Shown here one piece after another: positions 1 through 7,726 of a DNA stretch of 9,213 bases (the stretch's first letter is position 1; each line of letters starts with the position of its first letter). Origin of the DNA: an uncultured Oscillospiraceae bacterium (GTDB lineage: Bacteria; Bacillota_A; Clostridia; Oscillospirales; Oscillospiraceae); NCBI GenBank assembly GCA_934561335.1, contig CAKTGD010000059.1:1-9213 (forward strand), written 5' to 3'. The notes under the pieces are model-generated. The model worked only from the letters and a program-made list of their open reading frames with translations. It ran no database searches and was not told the DNA's origin. The position numbers and the translations under genes were made by a program.

Positions 1-1450
1 TCTCCCGCTTGAACCACTGGCGGATCTTGCTGCGGGCGTTGCTGGAGCGGGCGATCTTGATCCAGTCGCGGCTGGGACCGTGGGCGCTCTGGCTGGTCAT
101 GACCTCCACCACGTCACCGTTTTGCAGCCGGTGGTTCAGCGACACGATGCGGCCGTTCACCTTGGCGGACACCATGTGGTTGCCCACGGCGGAGTGGATG
201 TTATAGGCAAAGTCAATGGGGGTGGCCCCGGCCGGCAGGTTGATCACGTCGCCGTTGGGGGTGAACACGAACACCTCGTCGGCAAACATGTCCACCTTCA
301 GCGAGTGGATAAAGTCCTCGGCGTCGGCGCCCTCCTGGTTTTCCAGCAGGCGGCGCACCCATTCATAGCGGCCCTCATCGCCGGCGCCCTGTCCGTGCTG
401 CTTATACTTCCAGTGGGCGGCAATGCCGTACTCGGCGATCTCGTGCATCTCCTTGGTACGGATCTGCACCTCGAAGGGAATGCCGCTCTCGCCCACCACC
501 GTGGTGTGCAGGCTCTGGTACAGGTTGGGCTTGGGCGTGCCGATATAGTCCTTGAACCGGCCCAGAATGGGCTTATACAGGTCGTGGATAATGCCCAGCA
601 CATTATAGCAGTCCGCCACCGTGTCCACGATCACCCGGAAAGCGAACAGGTCAAATACGTCGTCCAGACTCTTGTTCTGGGTATACATCTTGCGGTAGAT
701 GGAATAAGGATGCTTCATACGGCCATAGACGATGGCCTCGATGCCATTTTCCTTCAGCCGCGCCGTGATCTGGTCATGGATGGCGGACATAAAGCCGTCG
801 TACTCCTCCGCCTTTTCATCCAGTGCCTCGATGATCTCCCGGTAGCCCACCGGGTCCAGATACTTCAAGGACAGATCCTCCAGCTCCCACTTCATCTTCT
901 GCATACCCAGCCGGTGGGCGATGGGGGCGTAGATCTCCATGGTCTCAAAGGATTTCTGCTTCTGTTTCTCCGGGGTCTGGTACTCCATGGTGCGCATGTT
1001 GTGGAGCCGGTCAGAAACCTTGATGAGGATCACGCGGATGTCCTTACTCATGGCCATCAGCATTTTCCGCAGGTTCTCCATCTGCTCCTCTTCCTTGGAG
1101 GTATAGTGGACGCGGGTCAGCTTGCTGACGCCCTCCACCAGATCGGCCACCGTGGGGGAGAAGAGCTTGGATAGCTGCTCGTGGGTGGCCTCGGTATCCT
1201 CGATGGTGTCGTGGAGCAGCGCCGCCTCAATGGATTCGCTGTCCAGATGCAGCTCCTCGGCCACGATCTGGGCCACCGCCAGCGGATGGGTGATAAAGGG
1301 GGAGCCATCCTTGCGCAGCTGTTGGCCGTGGTGATCCCGGGCAAACTCGTAGGCCTGCCGGATCTGCTGAAAATTGGCGGAGGGGTTATACGCCCGGACG
1401 GTATCCTCCAGATGCTGATACATCGCCTCAATATCTACGTTTTTCGTCAT
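1..1450 (-). CDS. relA: Bifunctional (p)ppGpp synthetase/hydrolase Rel (RelA/SpoT family), C-terminus cut by window edge
   Basis: Cytosolic stringent-response enzyme that makes (p)ppGpp from ATP and GDP/GTP and hydrolyses it back. The visible 483 residues cover the catalytic half. The HD hydrolase domain has H55, HDTIEDT at 80-86 and the VSDRLHNMRT motif at 145-154. The synthetase domain has DVFDLFAFRV around 264-273, RFKDYIGTPKPNLYQSLHT from 298, and EVQIRT at 327-332. A TGS domain begins near 390 (DEVFVFTPNGDVINLP). Both active sites look intact. RFKD (RxKD type) is the signature known from bifunctional Rel rather than synthetase-only RelA (ExDD). The usual length is about 720-760 residues, so the helical, zinc-finger/RIS and ACT parts lie off the left edge. 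The ATG at 1450 is chosen because it follows a strong Shine-Dalgarno sequence and overlaps the recJ stop codon. It is the second gene of a recJ-rel operon. Confidence 0.96.
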   Translation of the reverse strand, partial: MTKNVDIEAMYQHLEDTVRAYNPSANFQQIRQAYEFARDHHGQQLRKDGSPFITHPLAVAQIVAEELHLDSESIEAALLHDTIEDTEATHEQLSKLFSPTVADLVEGVSKLTRVHYTSKEEEQMENLRKMLMAMSKDIRVILIKVSDRLHNMRTMEYQTPEKQKQKSFETMEIYAPIAHRLGMQKMKWELEDLSLKYLDPVGYREIIEALDEKAEEYDGFMSAIHDQITARLKENGIEAIVYGRMKHPYSIYRKMYTQNKSLDDVFDLFAFRVIVDTVADCYNVLGIIHDLYKPILGRFKDYIGTPKPNLYQSLHTTVVGESGIPFEVQIRTKEMHEIAEYGIAAHWKYKQHGQGAGDEGRYEWVRRLLENQEGADAEDFIHSLKVDMFADEVFVFTPNGDVINLPAGATPIDFAYNIHSAVGNHMVSAKVNGRIVSLNHRLQNGDVVEVMTSQSAHGPSRDWIKIARSSNARSKIRQWFKRE

Positions 1451-1469
1451 GGGTTACCGCCTCCTCCCC
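1447..1469 (-). promoter_or_regulatory. Translational coupling site: rel Shine-Dalgarno and ATGA overlap with recJ
   Basis: On the minus strand the purine run GGGGAGGAGG (1469-1460) lies 9 nt before the rel ATG (1450-1448). The recJ TGA stop (1449-1447) shares bases with that ATG in the tetranucleotide ATGA. No separate promoter or gap lies between the genes, so rel is expected to be co-transcribed with recJ and translationally coupled to it. The coupling is inferred; the overlap is seen directly. Confidence 0.85.
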
Positions 1470-3549
1470 GTCCTGCTTCGGCATCGTTCAGCCGCTGTAT
1501 GTATGTCGAGTCCTCCAGATGGACTTTCTTATCTTTCCCTGACAGGCGCAGGAAAATATCATCGCCCTTGCGCCGTACCTCCAGCAGCCCCCGCTCCTGA
1601 AACACGGCCAGACACAGCGCACTGCGCAGGAAGGCTTCGGTTTTGCCCATGGCCGCCGACACGGTGCGCAGCAGCGGCAGATAGGCCGCGCACAGCTCCT
1701 CGCCGTCAGGCGCCAGATGCACCAGCGCCCGCCACGCCGCCACGCACTGCTCGCGGGAGGGCAGCATCCGCCGCGCATTTTTGGCCGATAGCGGCTCGCC
1801 GGCGGTGCATTGCCTGACCAGCGCCAGCGACTCCTGTTCCCGGCTGCTGGCCGAGCGGGAGGGCCGGATATCCACCATTTGCAGCTGCACGGTGCGGCTG
1901 CCCCGGAATTCGTTGATCTGCAAATAAAAGGCCGCGTCCACCCGCTCGCCCTCGACGCAGCCGCAGGCGGCAGGCGTGGTGGAAAAGAAAATACCGTCAA
2001 ACTGGGCGTTGCCTTTCCCCAGCCGCAGCTTGAGATGCCGGTTCTGCCCCACACTCTGGGTACGCAGCAGCGTGGCGCCCATCAGGCAGAACAGAGGCCG
2101 GGCGTTGCCGCTGCCATATGGCTCCAGCGCCCCCAGCGCCTCCACCTCCTGCAAGGTCACCCGGGCAGGATAGCGCAGCTCCATATCCACCTCCAGCGCC
2201 GACTCCGGCGCCTCGCCCACCCAGTATTCGGCGGCGTACCGGTTCATCCGGTCACGGAAGGCGGGGATATTGGCCTCGTCAATGGTAAAGCCTGCCGCCA
2301 GCTCGTGGCCGCCGAAGCCCAGCAGCAGGTCGGAGCAGCTCTCCAGTGCGGCAAACAGATTAAAGCCGCCCCAGCTGCGGCACGAGCCCTTGCCCACGCC
2401 GCCGTTAAGATGGATCATAAAGCTGGGCCGGGAGTATTTCTCGCTCAGCCGCGAGGCCACGATGCCCACCACGCCCTGATGCCACGTTTCCGACGCCAGC
2501 ACCAGCGCCCGGCGCTGTTCCTCCGGCAGCTGGTCAATCATTTTCTCGGCCTGAGAGTAGATGGTCTGCTCCACGCTCTGCCGCTCCCGGTTCAGCGCGC
2601 ACAGGGCGCGGGCCAGCTCCTCGGCCCGGGCCGGCTCCTGACACAGCAGCAGATCCGCCGCCATGTCCGCCGCCCCCATGCGGCCCGCCGCGTTGATGCG
2701 CGGCGCCAGCACGAAGCCGATCTGCACCGACGATATCTCCCGCCCGGCCAGTCCCGCCTCCTTCAGCAGGGCATGCAGCCCGATAAAATCCGAGCGATCC
2801 AGCGTGGCAAGGCCGCGGGACACGATGGTGCGGTTTTCCCCGGTCATCTGCATCACGTCCGCCACCGTGCCGATGGCCGCCAGCGTACAGTAGCGGGAGA
2901 AGAGCGCCTCCTCCCGGTCAGGCCCGCCAAGGGCCAGCACCAGTTTCAGCGCCACGCCGCAGCCGGCCAGATGCTTGAAGGGATAGCCGCAGTCCGTGCG
3001 GCGGGGATCCACCACCGCCGCGGCCACCGGCAGGGTATCCTTGCATTCGTGGTGGTCGGTCACCACCACGTCCATACCGATGGAGTTGGCAAAGGCCACC
3101 TCGTCCACGCCGGTGATGCCGCAGTCCACCGTTACCAGCAGCGTGGCCCCGCCGCCGCGCAGCCCCTCGATGGCGTCGCAGCTCAGGCCGTAGCCATCCT
3201 CGATGCGGCGGGGGATATAATGCACCACATCGGCGCCTCTGCTTTTCAGATAATCCACCATGATGCACGTGGCGGTGATCCCGTCCACGTCATAGTCGCC
3301 GAAAATGGCGATTTTCTCGCCGTCGGCGATGGCGCGGGTGATCCGTTCGGCCGCCTTGTCCATGTCCTGCATCAGAAAGGGAGAGAGGCTCAGCGTGGTC
3401 TCCTGCGTTAAAAATTCCGCCGCCGCTTCCGCCGTGTCCACGGCGCGGCTGGCCAATACGCCGGACACCAGATAGGGGTAGCCCGCGTCCATCAGCCGCT
3501 GTGTGGCGGCGCAGTTTTCCTGCGCCACATGCCAGGATGGGAATTTCAT
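1447..3549 (-). CDS. recJ: Single-stranded-DNA-specific exonuclease RecJ
   Basis: A 5'-3' ssDNA exonuclease of the DHH/DHHA1 phosphoesterase superfamily, acting in recombination, mismatch and base-excision repair. The 700 residues carry the family motifs in order: FGDYDVDG (83-90), VTVDCGI (139-145), TDHHE (164-168, the DHH metal ligands), VVDPRR (179-184), LAPRINAAGRMG (281-292) and the DHHA1 motif GGHELAAGF (413-421). An OB-like domain follows, with LEPYGSGN (475-482). The C-terminal extension from about 570 to 700 is of the kind seen in Gram-positive RecJ proteins, which are longer than the E. coli one (577 residues). All expected metal-binding residues are present. The ATG at 3549 is preceded by AAAGGAG with an 11-nt spacer. 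It is first in the operon with rel. In many Firmicutes apt lies between recJ and rel; here it is absent. Confidence 0.96.
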   Translation of the reverse strand: MKFPSWHVAQENCAATQRLMDAGYPYLVSGVLASRAVDTAEAAAEFLTQETTLSLSPFLMQDMDKAAERITRAIADGEKIAIFGDYDVDGITATCIMVDYLKSRGADVVHYIPRRIEDGYGLSCDAIEGLRGGGATLLVTVDCGITGVDEVAFANSIGMDVVVTDHHECKDTLPVAAAVVDPRRTDCGYPFKHLAGCGVALKLVLALGGPDREEALFSRYCTLAAIGTVADVMQMTGENRTIVSRGLATLDRSDFIGLHALLKEAGLAGREISSVQIGFVLAPRINAAGRMGAADMAADLLLCQEPARAEELARALCALNRERQSVEQTIYSQAEKMIDQLPEEQRRALVLASETWHQGVVGIVASRLSEKYSRPSFMIHLNGGVGKGSCRSWGGFNLFAALESCSDLLLGFGGHELAAGFTIDEANIPAFRDRMNRYAAEYWVGEAPESALEVDMELRYPARVTLQEVEALGALEPYGSGNARPLFCLMGATLLRTQSVGQNRHLKLRLGKGNAQFDGIFFSTTPAACGCVEGERVDAAFYLQINEFRGSRTVQLQMVDIRPSRSASSREQESLALVRQCTAGEPLSAKNARRMLPSREQCVAAWRALVHLAPDGEELCAAYLPLLRTVSAAMGKTEAFLRSALCLAVFQERGLLEVRRKGDDIFLRLSGKDKKVHLEDSTYIQRLNDAEAGRGGGGNP

Positions 3550-3585
3550 GGTTCGTCCGGCTCCTTTCGCGTCCTTCTATAATAA

Positions 3586-3619
3586 ATTATAGTATAGCAA
3601 ATCCCAATGCAAAGGTAAA
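3586..3619 (-). promoter_or_regulatory. Probable sigma-A promoter of the recJ-rel operon
   Basis: Minus strand: -35 TTTACC (3619-3614), 17-nt spacer, -10 TATACT (3596-3591). An overlapping perfect TATAAT (3591-3586) with TTTGCA 16 nt upstream is an alternative. Either would start transcription about 35-40 nt before the recJ ATG. It lies back to back with the promoter of the plus-strand gene at 3714. Confidence 0.6.
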
Positions 3620-3641
3620 GGAAAAATTGTGGCGCTTCGTG

Positions 3642-3670
3642 TTGCATTCAGGGGCAGGATACCGTATAAT
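3642..3670 (+). promoter_or_regulatory. Probable sigma-A promoter of the E2-like gene
   Basis: TTGCAT (3642-3647), a 17-nt spacer and a perfect TATAAT (3665-3670). The predicted start near 3677 gives a leader of about 37 nt before the ATG at 3714. Diverges from the recJ promoter, with about 23 bp between the two -35 elements. Confidence 0.7.
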
Positions 3671-3713
3671 AAATCATAAAGAATCTGCAAAAATAAGAAT
3701 CGAGGAACAGTCT

Positions 3714-4532
3714 ATGCGCCCTGACGGCAAGCGAGTCAAGGATATTCCGCCCATTGTGGCAGCCATCCCCTATATCATGCCCAAGCGGTATGACGCCCAA
3801 AATTCCATCACCGAGTATATCGATGAGGAGCTGATCAAAGCCTATATCCGGGAAAAGCGCCGCGCCGGGATCCGTATCAATCACATGGCCTTTATCATCG
3901 CCGCCTATTACCGGGCGGTGCTGCTCAATCCCAAGCTGAACTATTTTGTGATGAACAGCAAGCTCTATGCGCGCAACCATTTCTGCGTTTCCTTTGTGAT
4001 CCTGAAAAAGCTGCCGGACGGCCGCCCGGATGAAACCGCGCTGAAGATCTATCTGGAGCCGTCGGATACCGTGTTTTCCGTGCAGGAGAAGATCACCGCC
4101 GCCATCGAGGCCAACAGCGCCACCCAGCAAGCGAACAGCACCGACCGGTTCGCCCGCATGATGTTTTCCGTGCCGGGCCTGCCCAAGCTGGTGGTCTTTC
4201 TGGCCTATCATCTGGATAAGCTGGGCCTGCTGCCCCGGAAGATCATCGACCTGAGCCCCTTCCACACCAGCATGTTCATCACCAATCTGGCTTCTATCAA
4301 AACCAGCTATATCCACCACCACTGCTATGAGTTCGGCACCACCAGCGTGTTTGTCTGCATGGGAAAGCCCATTCCGGACTACATGAGCGGCAACCTGCAC
4401 AAAAAAATCATGCCGCTGGGCGTGGTGATGGACGAGCGGATCTGCACCGGCTATGAATACGCCGCGTTCTATAATGATTTCCGCAAATTCCTCCGCACAC
4501 CCGAGCTGCTGGAGACCCCCTATCAGCCGTAA
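3714..4532 (+). CDS. Stand-alone 2-oxoacid dehydrogenase E2 / chloramphenicol-acetyltransferase-fold protein
   Basis: A 272-residue protein resembling the catalytic domain of dihydrolipoyl acyltransferases (2-oxoacid dehydrogenase subunit E2, CAT-like fold), as recognised from segments such as IMPKRYDAQNSITEYID (21-37), NPKLNYFVMNSKLYARN (72-88) and FITNLASIKTSYIHHH (188-203). It has no lipoyl or E1/E3-binding domain, and no E1 or E3 gene lies nearby, so a role in a classical complex is unlikely. The catalytic E2 motif HxxxDG aligns with ERICTG (241-246): both the His and the Asp are replaced, so canonical acyl transfer is doubtful. The ATG at 3714 is chosen because GAGGA lies 7 nt upstream and a promoter lies about 44 bp before it; the longer open frame from 3501 would overlap recJ. 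Single-gene unit ending at a strong terminator. The substrate is unknown. Confidence 0.8.
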   Translation: MRPDGKRVKDIPPIVAAIPYIMPKRYDAQNSITEYIDEELIKAYIREKRRAGIRINHMAFIIAAYYRAVLLNPKLNYFVMNSKLYARNHFCVSFVILKKLPDGRPDETALKIYLEPSDTVFSVQEKITAAIEANSATQQANSTDRFARMMFSVPGLPKLVVFLAYHLDKLGLLPRKIIDLSPFHTSMFITNLASIKTSYIHHHCYEFGTTSVFVCMGKPIPDYMSGNLHKKIMPLGVVMDERICTGYEYAAFYNDFRKFLRTPELLETPYQP

Positions 4533-4562
4533 AGCATACGCCGACGAAGGCCCCACAAGAAT

Positions 4563-4612
4563 AAAAAGCGATACCGGCACACGGAAAGCAGTGTGCCGGT
4601 ATCGCCGTTTTT
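4563..4612. terminator. Bidirectional intrinsic terminator between convergent genes
   Basis: Perfect 15-bp stem GCGATACCGGCACAC (4568-4582) / GTGTGCCGGTATCGC (4591-4605) with an 8-nt loop. TTTTT (4608-4612) follows on the plus strand, and AAAAA (4563-4567) gives a T tract on the minus strand. It ends both the E2-like gene (+) and the intact AtoE-family gene (-). Confidence 0.93.
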
Positions 4613-4638
4613 AAGGGGATGAGGCGGAAGGGAAAGGA

Positions 4639-5982
4639 TCAGAACCACACGGCCCACGCCAGGAAGCCGAGGCAGGCCACCACGCCGGTGAAGATGGTCA
4701 CGATCACCAGATAGCCCATAATGTCGCGGGCGGACAGCTTGGCGATGCCAAGGGCAGGCAGCGCCCAGAAGGGCTGGATCATGTTGGTCCACTGGTCGCC
4801 CCACGCGATGGCCATGGCGGTACGGCCGTTTTCAATGCCCATGGCAGCGCCTGCGGGCATCATGATGGGGCCCTGCACCGCCCACTGGCCGCCGCCGGAG
4901 GGCACGAAGAAGTTCACCACACCGGCCGCCAGGAAGGTCAGCATGGGGAAGGTCACGTTGTTGGAGATGCTGACGAAGAACTGGGAGATGACGCCCGCCA
5001 GGGACACGCCCTGGTCATTGGCGGCCACCATCATGCCCATGATACCGGCATAGAAGGGGAACTGCAGCAGGATACCGGCGGCGCCGGAGGCAGCGGCGGC
5101 GATGGCGTCCACATAGCGGCGCAGGTCGCCGTGGAGCAGGATACCCAGGAACATGAAGATCATGTTGACGATGTTCAGTCCCAGGGTGAAGCCGTTCTGC
5201 ACGAAATAGTAGATGATGTACACGAAGCCGCCTGCCAGCGTAATGAACCACAGAACCTTGGAGTGCTCCAGCTTGTCGGCCGGCGTCGTGATCTCGTAGG
5301 CCTTCTCCTCCTCCTCCGCCAGCAGGGCGGGGTCGATGGTGACCGTATGCGCCTTATCAGGGTGCATGGCGTAGTTGACGAAGGGCATGGCCAGCAGGAT
5401 CACGCCCACCATGATCAGGTTCATGGGGTGGAACACGGTGTCGGTAATGGGAGCCTGATACAGCACCTCGCCGAAGGTCTTGCCGGCCACCAGATCCAGA
5501 GGAATGGAGCCGGACAGGCCCGCGTGCCAGATGACGAAGCCGGAGTAGGCGGAGGCGATCAGCAGGGGGTAGTCCACGGTGGGTACGCGGCGCACCACCT
5601 CCTTGGCCAGCAGCGCGCCGATGACCAGACCAAAGCCCCAGTTGAGCCAGCAGCAGATGGTGGACACGAAGGTGGTCACCACAATGGCCTGCATGTTGTT
5701 GCGGCACAGGCTGGCGGCGGCCCGCAGCGCCTTCTTGCAGGGCGCTGCCGAGGCCATGGCGCTGCCCAGCACCAGCACCAGCGCCATCTGCATGGAGAAG
5801 GACAGCAGGCCCCAGAAGCCTTTGTCGTTGCCCCATGCGGTCAGCACCTTCAGCGGGCCCATTCCCGTGGCCAGCATGGCGCCGATGAAAACGATAATGC
5901 TCAGAATAATGGCGAACAGGAAGGCGTCAGGCAGCCACCTGTTCACAACACGCACGCAGCCATTGGTGAATTTTTTGAACAT
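4639..5982 (-). CDS. atoE: Short-chain fatty acid transporter, AtoE family (intact copy)
   Basis: A 447-residue polytopic inner-membrane protein of the SCFA_trans/AtoE family (E. coli AtoE is about 440 residues), which moves short-chain fatty acids such as acetoacetate or butyrate. The substrate here is inferred from the family only. Conserved stretches include STICCWLNWGFGLVIGALLA (107-126), SAYSGFVIWHAGLSGSIPL (144-162), SNNVTFP (340-346), VPSGGGQWAVQGP (360-372) and GDQWTNMIQPFWALPALG (395-412). About ten or more hydrophobic segments are spread along the protein, with a charged, Glu-rich loop near 222-240. The ATG at 5982 is chosen because GAGGAG lies 10 nt upstream; the in-frame ATG at 6039 has no properly spaced site. 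The gene is monocistronic, with its own leader and a terminator at 4563-4612. It is a tandem paralog of the copy at 6260-7656. Confidence 0.92.
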   Translation of the reverse strand: MFKKFTNGCVRVVNRWLPDAFLFAIILSIIVFIGAMLATGMGPLKVLTAWGNDKGFWGLLSFSMQMALVLVLGSAMASAAPCKKALRAAASLCRNNMQAIVVTTFVSTICCWLNWGFGLVIGALLAKEVVRRVPTVDYPLLIASAYSGFVIWHAGLSGSIPLDLVAGKTFGEVLYQAPITDTVFHPMNLIMVGVILLAMPFVNYAMHPDKAHTVTIDPALLAEEEEKAYEITTPADKLEHSKVLWFITLAGGFVYIIYYFVQNGFTLGLNIVNMIFMFLGILLHGDLRRYVDAIAAAASGAAGILLQFPFYAGIMGMMVAANDQGVSLAGVISQFFVSISNNVTFPMLTFLAAGVVNFFVPSGGGQWAVQGPIMMPAGAAMGIENGRTAMAIAWGDQWTNMIQPFWALPALGIAKLSARDIMGYLVIVTIFTGVVACLGFLAWAVWF

Positions 5983-6014
5983 ATACTTCACTCTCCTCTC
6001 AAAATTTTGCGGCG

Positions 6015-6068
6015 CCGGCCGCTGCGGCCCGGCAGCCATGTCCCTGCCGCGCGCATCGCCCGCGGCAG
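6015..6068 (-). promoter_or_regulatory. GC-rich hairpin leader of the intact atoE copy
   Basis: The minus-strand leader holds a perfect 8-bp stem CTGCCGCG/CGCGGCAG (6068-6061 with 6051-6044, 9-nt loop). A second stem, CTGCC/GGCAG (6048-6044 with 6035-6031), uses part of the same 3' arm, so the two are mutually exclusive. A third GC-rich stem with a bulge sits at 6015-6032, about 10 nt upstream of the GAGGAG site. Whether this regulates expression or only stabilises the message cannot be told. Confidence 0.45.
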
Positions 6069-6077
6069 AGTAAGTTT

Positions 6078-6110
6078 ATTATATAGGGCGCTGAGGAAAA
6101 AGGGAATCAA
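6078..6110 (-). promoter_or_regulatory. Possible promoter of the intact atoE copy
   Basis: A perfect minus-strand TATAAT (6083-6078) has its best -35-like match, TTGATT (6110-6105), 21 nt away, longer than normal. Shifting the -10 to TATATA shortens the spacer to 19. The -10 is convincing but the -35 is weak, so an activator may be needed. Predicted start near 6071, just before the 8-bp leader hairpin. Confidence 0.45.
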
Positions 6111-6170
6111 AGAGGCGTGAAGATTGGGCCGCAGGCCATTAAGATGCTGTCCACAGAGCCGCGGGAACAC

Positions 6171-6208
6171 AAAAAAGGAAAAGAGAGGGCTTTCGCCCTC
6201 TCTTTTCC
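6171..6208 (-). terminator. Intrinsic terminator of the upstream atoE copy
   Basis: Minus-strand stem GGAAAAGAGAGGGC / GCCCTCTCTTTTCC (6208-6195 with 6190-6177, 14 bp) closed by a GAAA tetraloop and followed by TTTTTT (6176-6171). It lies about 50 nt after the stop codon of the gene at 6260 and separates it from the next atoE promoter, so the two paralogs are separate transcription units. Confidence 0.93.
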
Positions 6209-6259
6209 CTACCATATAAACCACAAGGCGACAAATCGCCGGGTGAACAGATATGGCCC

Positions 6260-7656
6260 TTAGCCGGGGAAGAACATACCCCAGGCAAGGAAGCCCAGAA
6301 TGGCCACAAGGCCGGTGAACAGCAGCACAATCACCAGATAGCCCATGATGTCGCGGGCGGACAGCTTGGCAACGCCCAGCGCAGGCAGAGCCCAGAACGG
6401 CTGGATCATGTTGGTCCACTGGTCGCCCCAAGCGATGGCCATGGCGGCACGGCCCGGCTCCACGCCCAGCTGGGGAGCAGCAGGCATGACGATGGGGCCC
6501 TGAACGGCCCACTGGCCGCCGCCGGAGGGCACGAAGAAGTTGACGATACCGGCGGACAGGAACGTCCACATGGGGAAGGTCACGTTGTTGGAGATGGCCA
6601 CAAAGAAGTCGGAGATCACACCGGCCAGGCACACGCCCGCGTCGTTGCGGACGGTCATCATACCCATGATACCGGCATAGAAGGGGAACTGCAGCAGGAT
6701 ACCGGCGGCACCGGCAGCAGCCTCGGCAATGGCGTCCACATAGCGGCGCAGGTCGCCGTGGAGCAGGATGCCCAGGAACAGGAAGATAAAGTTGACGATG
6801 TTCAGGTTCAGGGCGGAGGCAACGTTCTTACCGGCCTTCACCACGCCCACGAAGTAGAAAACAATGTAGGCAAAGCCGGCAATCACCAGAATGGTCCACA
6901 GGATGCGGGAATGCTCCATCTTATCGGCGGGGGTATTGATCTCGTATTCCTTCTCCTCGTCGTCCTTCAGCAGGGTGGGATCGATGGTGATGGCACGATC
7001 CTTGTCAGGATGCATGGCATAGTTGACAAAGGGCATGACCAGCAGCACCAGGCCGCACATCACAAGGTTCATGGGGTGGAAGATGGTATCGGTGGTGGAA
7101 GCGGTCAGCACCATTTCCTGCTCGGTACCGGCGAACAGCTTATAGCCCTCGGCCAGCTGCAGGGGGATGGAGCCGGACAGACCTGCGTGCCAGATCACGA
7201 AGCCGGAATAGGCGGAGGCGATCAGCAGGGGATAGTCCACGGTGGGAACGCGCTTGGCAACCTCGCGGGCCAGCAGAGCGCCGGCGATCAGGCCGAAGCC
7301 CCAGTTCAGCCAGCAGCAGATGGTGGACACCATGGTGGTGACCACGATGGCCTGCATGTTGTTGTGGCAAAGACCGGCCACGGAACGCAGCACCTTCTTG
7401 CAGGGCTTAGCGGAAGCCATGGCCGAGCCAAACACCAACACCAGCGCCATCTGCATAGAGAAGGCCAGCAGACCCCAGAAGCCGCTGGTGTTGCCCCATG
7501 CGTTGAGCACCTGCAGAGGACCCATCTTGGTGGCGATCATGGCAAAGATGTACACACGATGATGGACAGAATGACCGCAAACAGGAAGGGATCGGGCAGC
7601 CATCTGTTAACGACGCGCACACAGCCGTTGGTAAATTTCTTGAATACAGATTTCAC
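6260..7656 (-). pseudogene. atoE: Short-chain fatty acid transporter, AtoE family, frameshifted copy
   Basis: Full-length paralog of the gene at 4639-5982, with the same landmarks: STICCWLNWGFGL, SGFVIWHAGLSGSIPL, FVPSGGGQWAVQGP and GDQWTNMIQPFWALPALG. The N-terminal frame reads KSVFKKFTNGCVRVV through ILSIIV, then leaves the family frame. The frame resumes as YIFAMIATKMGPLQVLNAWG. Alignment to the sister is gap-free there if one AC unit is removed from ACACAC at 7552-7557, so the lesion is a 2-bp insertion. The position of the sister's ATG holds GTA here. The only nearby candidate start, GTG at 7656, is almost in contact with the AGGAG site. The rest of the frame is open and well conserved, so the damage is recent or is a sequencing error. 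Two loops are longer than in the sister (near EGYKLFAGTEQEM and VGVVKAGKNVASAL). If read only from the internal ATG at 7603, the first transmembrane helix would be lost. Confidence 0.82.
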
Positions 7657-7726
7657 TCTCCTCACAAAATATTGTTGCGTGCCGCAGGCGAATGTGTCCG
7701 TCCGCCCGCTCCGCAAAGAAAGGCCT

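Noticed and set aside
80..1174. Long plus-strand open frame opposite rel
   Set aside because: Its composition is shadow-like (rich in His, Leu, Val and Gln), it has no ribosome binding site, and it lies fully antisense to a clearly recognised rel gene.
1810..3411. 533-codon plus-strand open frame opposite recJ
   Set aside because: Antisense frame of a high-GC gene; the protein is rich in His, Gln, Arg and Ala with no domain recognised, and every RecJ motif is on the other strand.
3501..3713. Upstream extension of the E2-like gene to an ATG at 3501
   Set aside because: It would overlap the recJ start and run through both divergent promoters; the ATG at 3714 has a good Shine-Dalgarno and matches where family similarity begins.
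3648..4580. 310-codon minus-strand open frame opposite the E2-like gene
   Set aside because: It begins upstream of the E2-like gene's start region and runs through the terminator hairpin; no family resemblance, while the plus strand encodes a recognisable family with promoter and ribosome binding site.
5983..6039. Start of the intact transporter at the ATG at 6039
   Set aside because: The extra residues come from the GC-rich hairpin leader and the Shine-Dalgarno itself; the ATG at 5982 has correct spacing.
5131..6120. Plus-strand open frames opposite both transporter genes (also 6758-7774)
   Set aside because: The two are similar to each other only because the transporter paralogs beneath them are similar; they are Gln/His/Gly-rich shadows.
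7552..7557. Programmed frameshifting in the transporter copy
   Set aside because: No slippery heptamer or downstream stimulatory structure was seen, and the sister gene has no shift; a 2-bp insertion explains it more simply.
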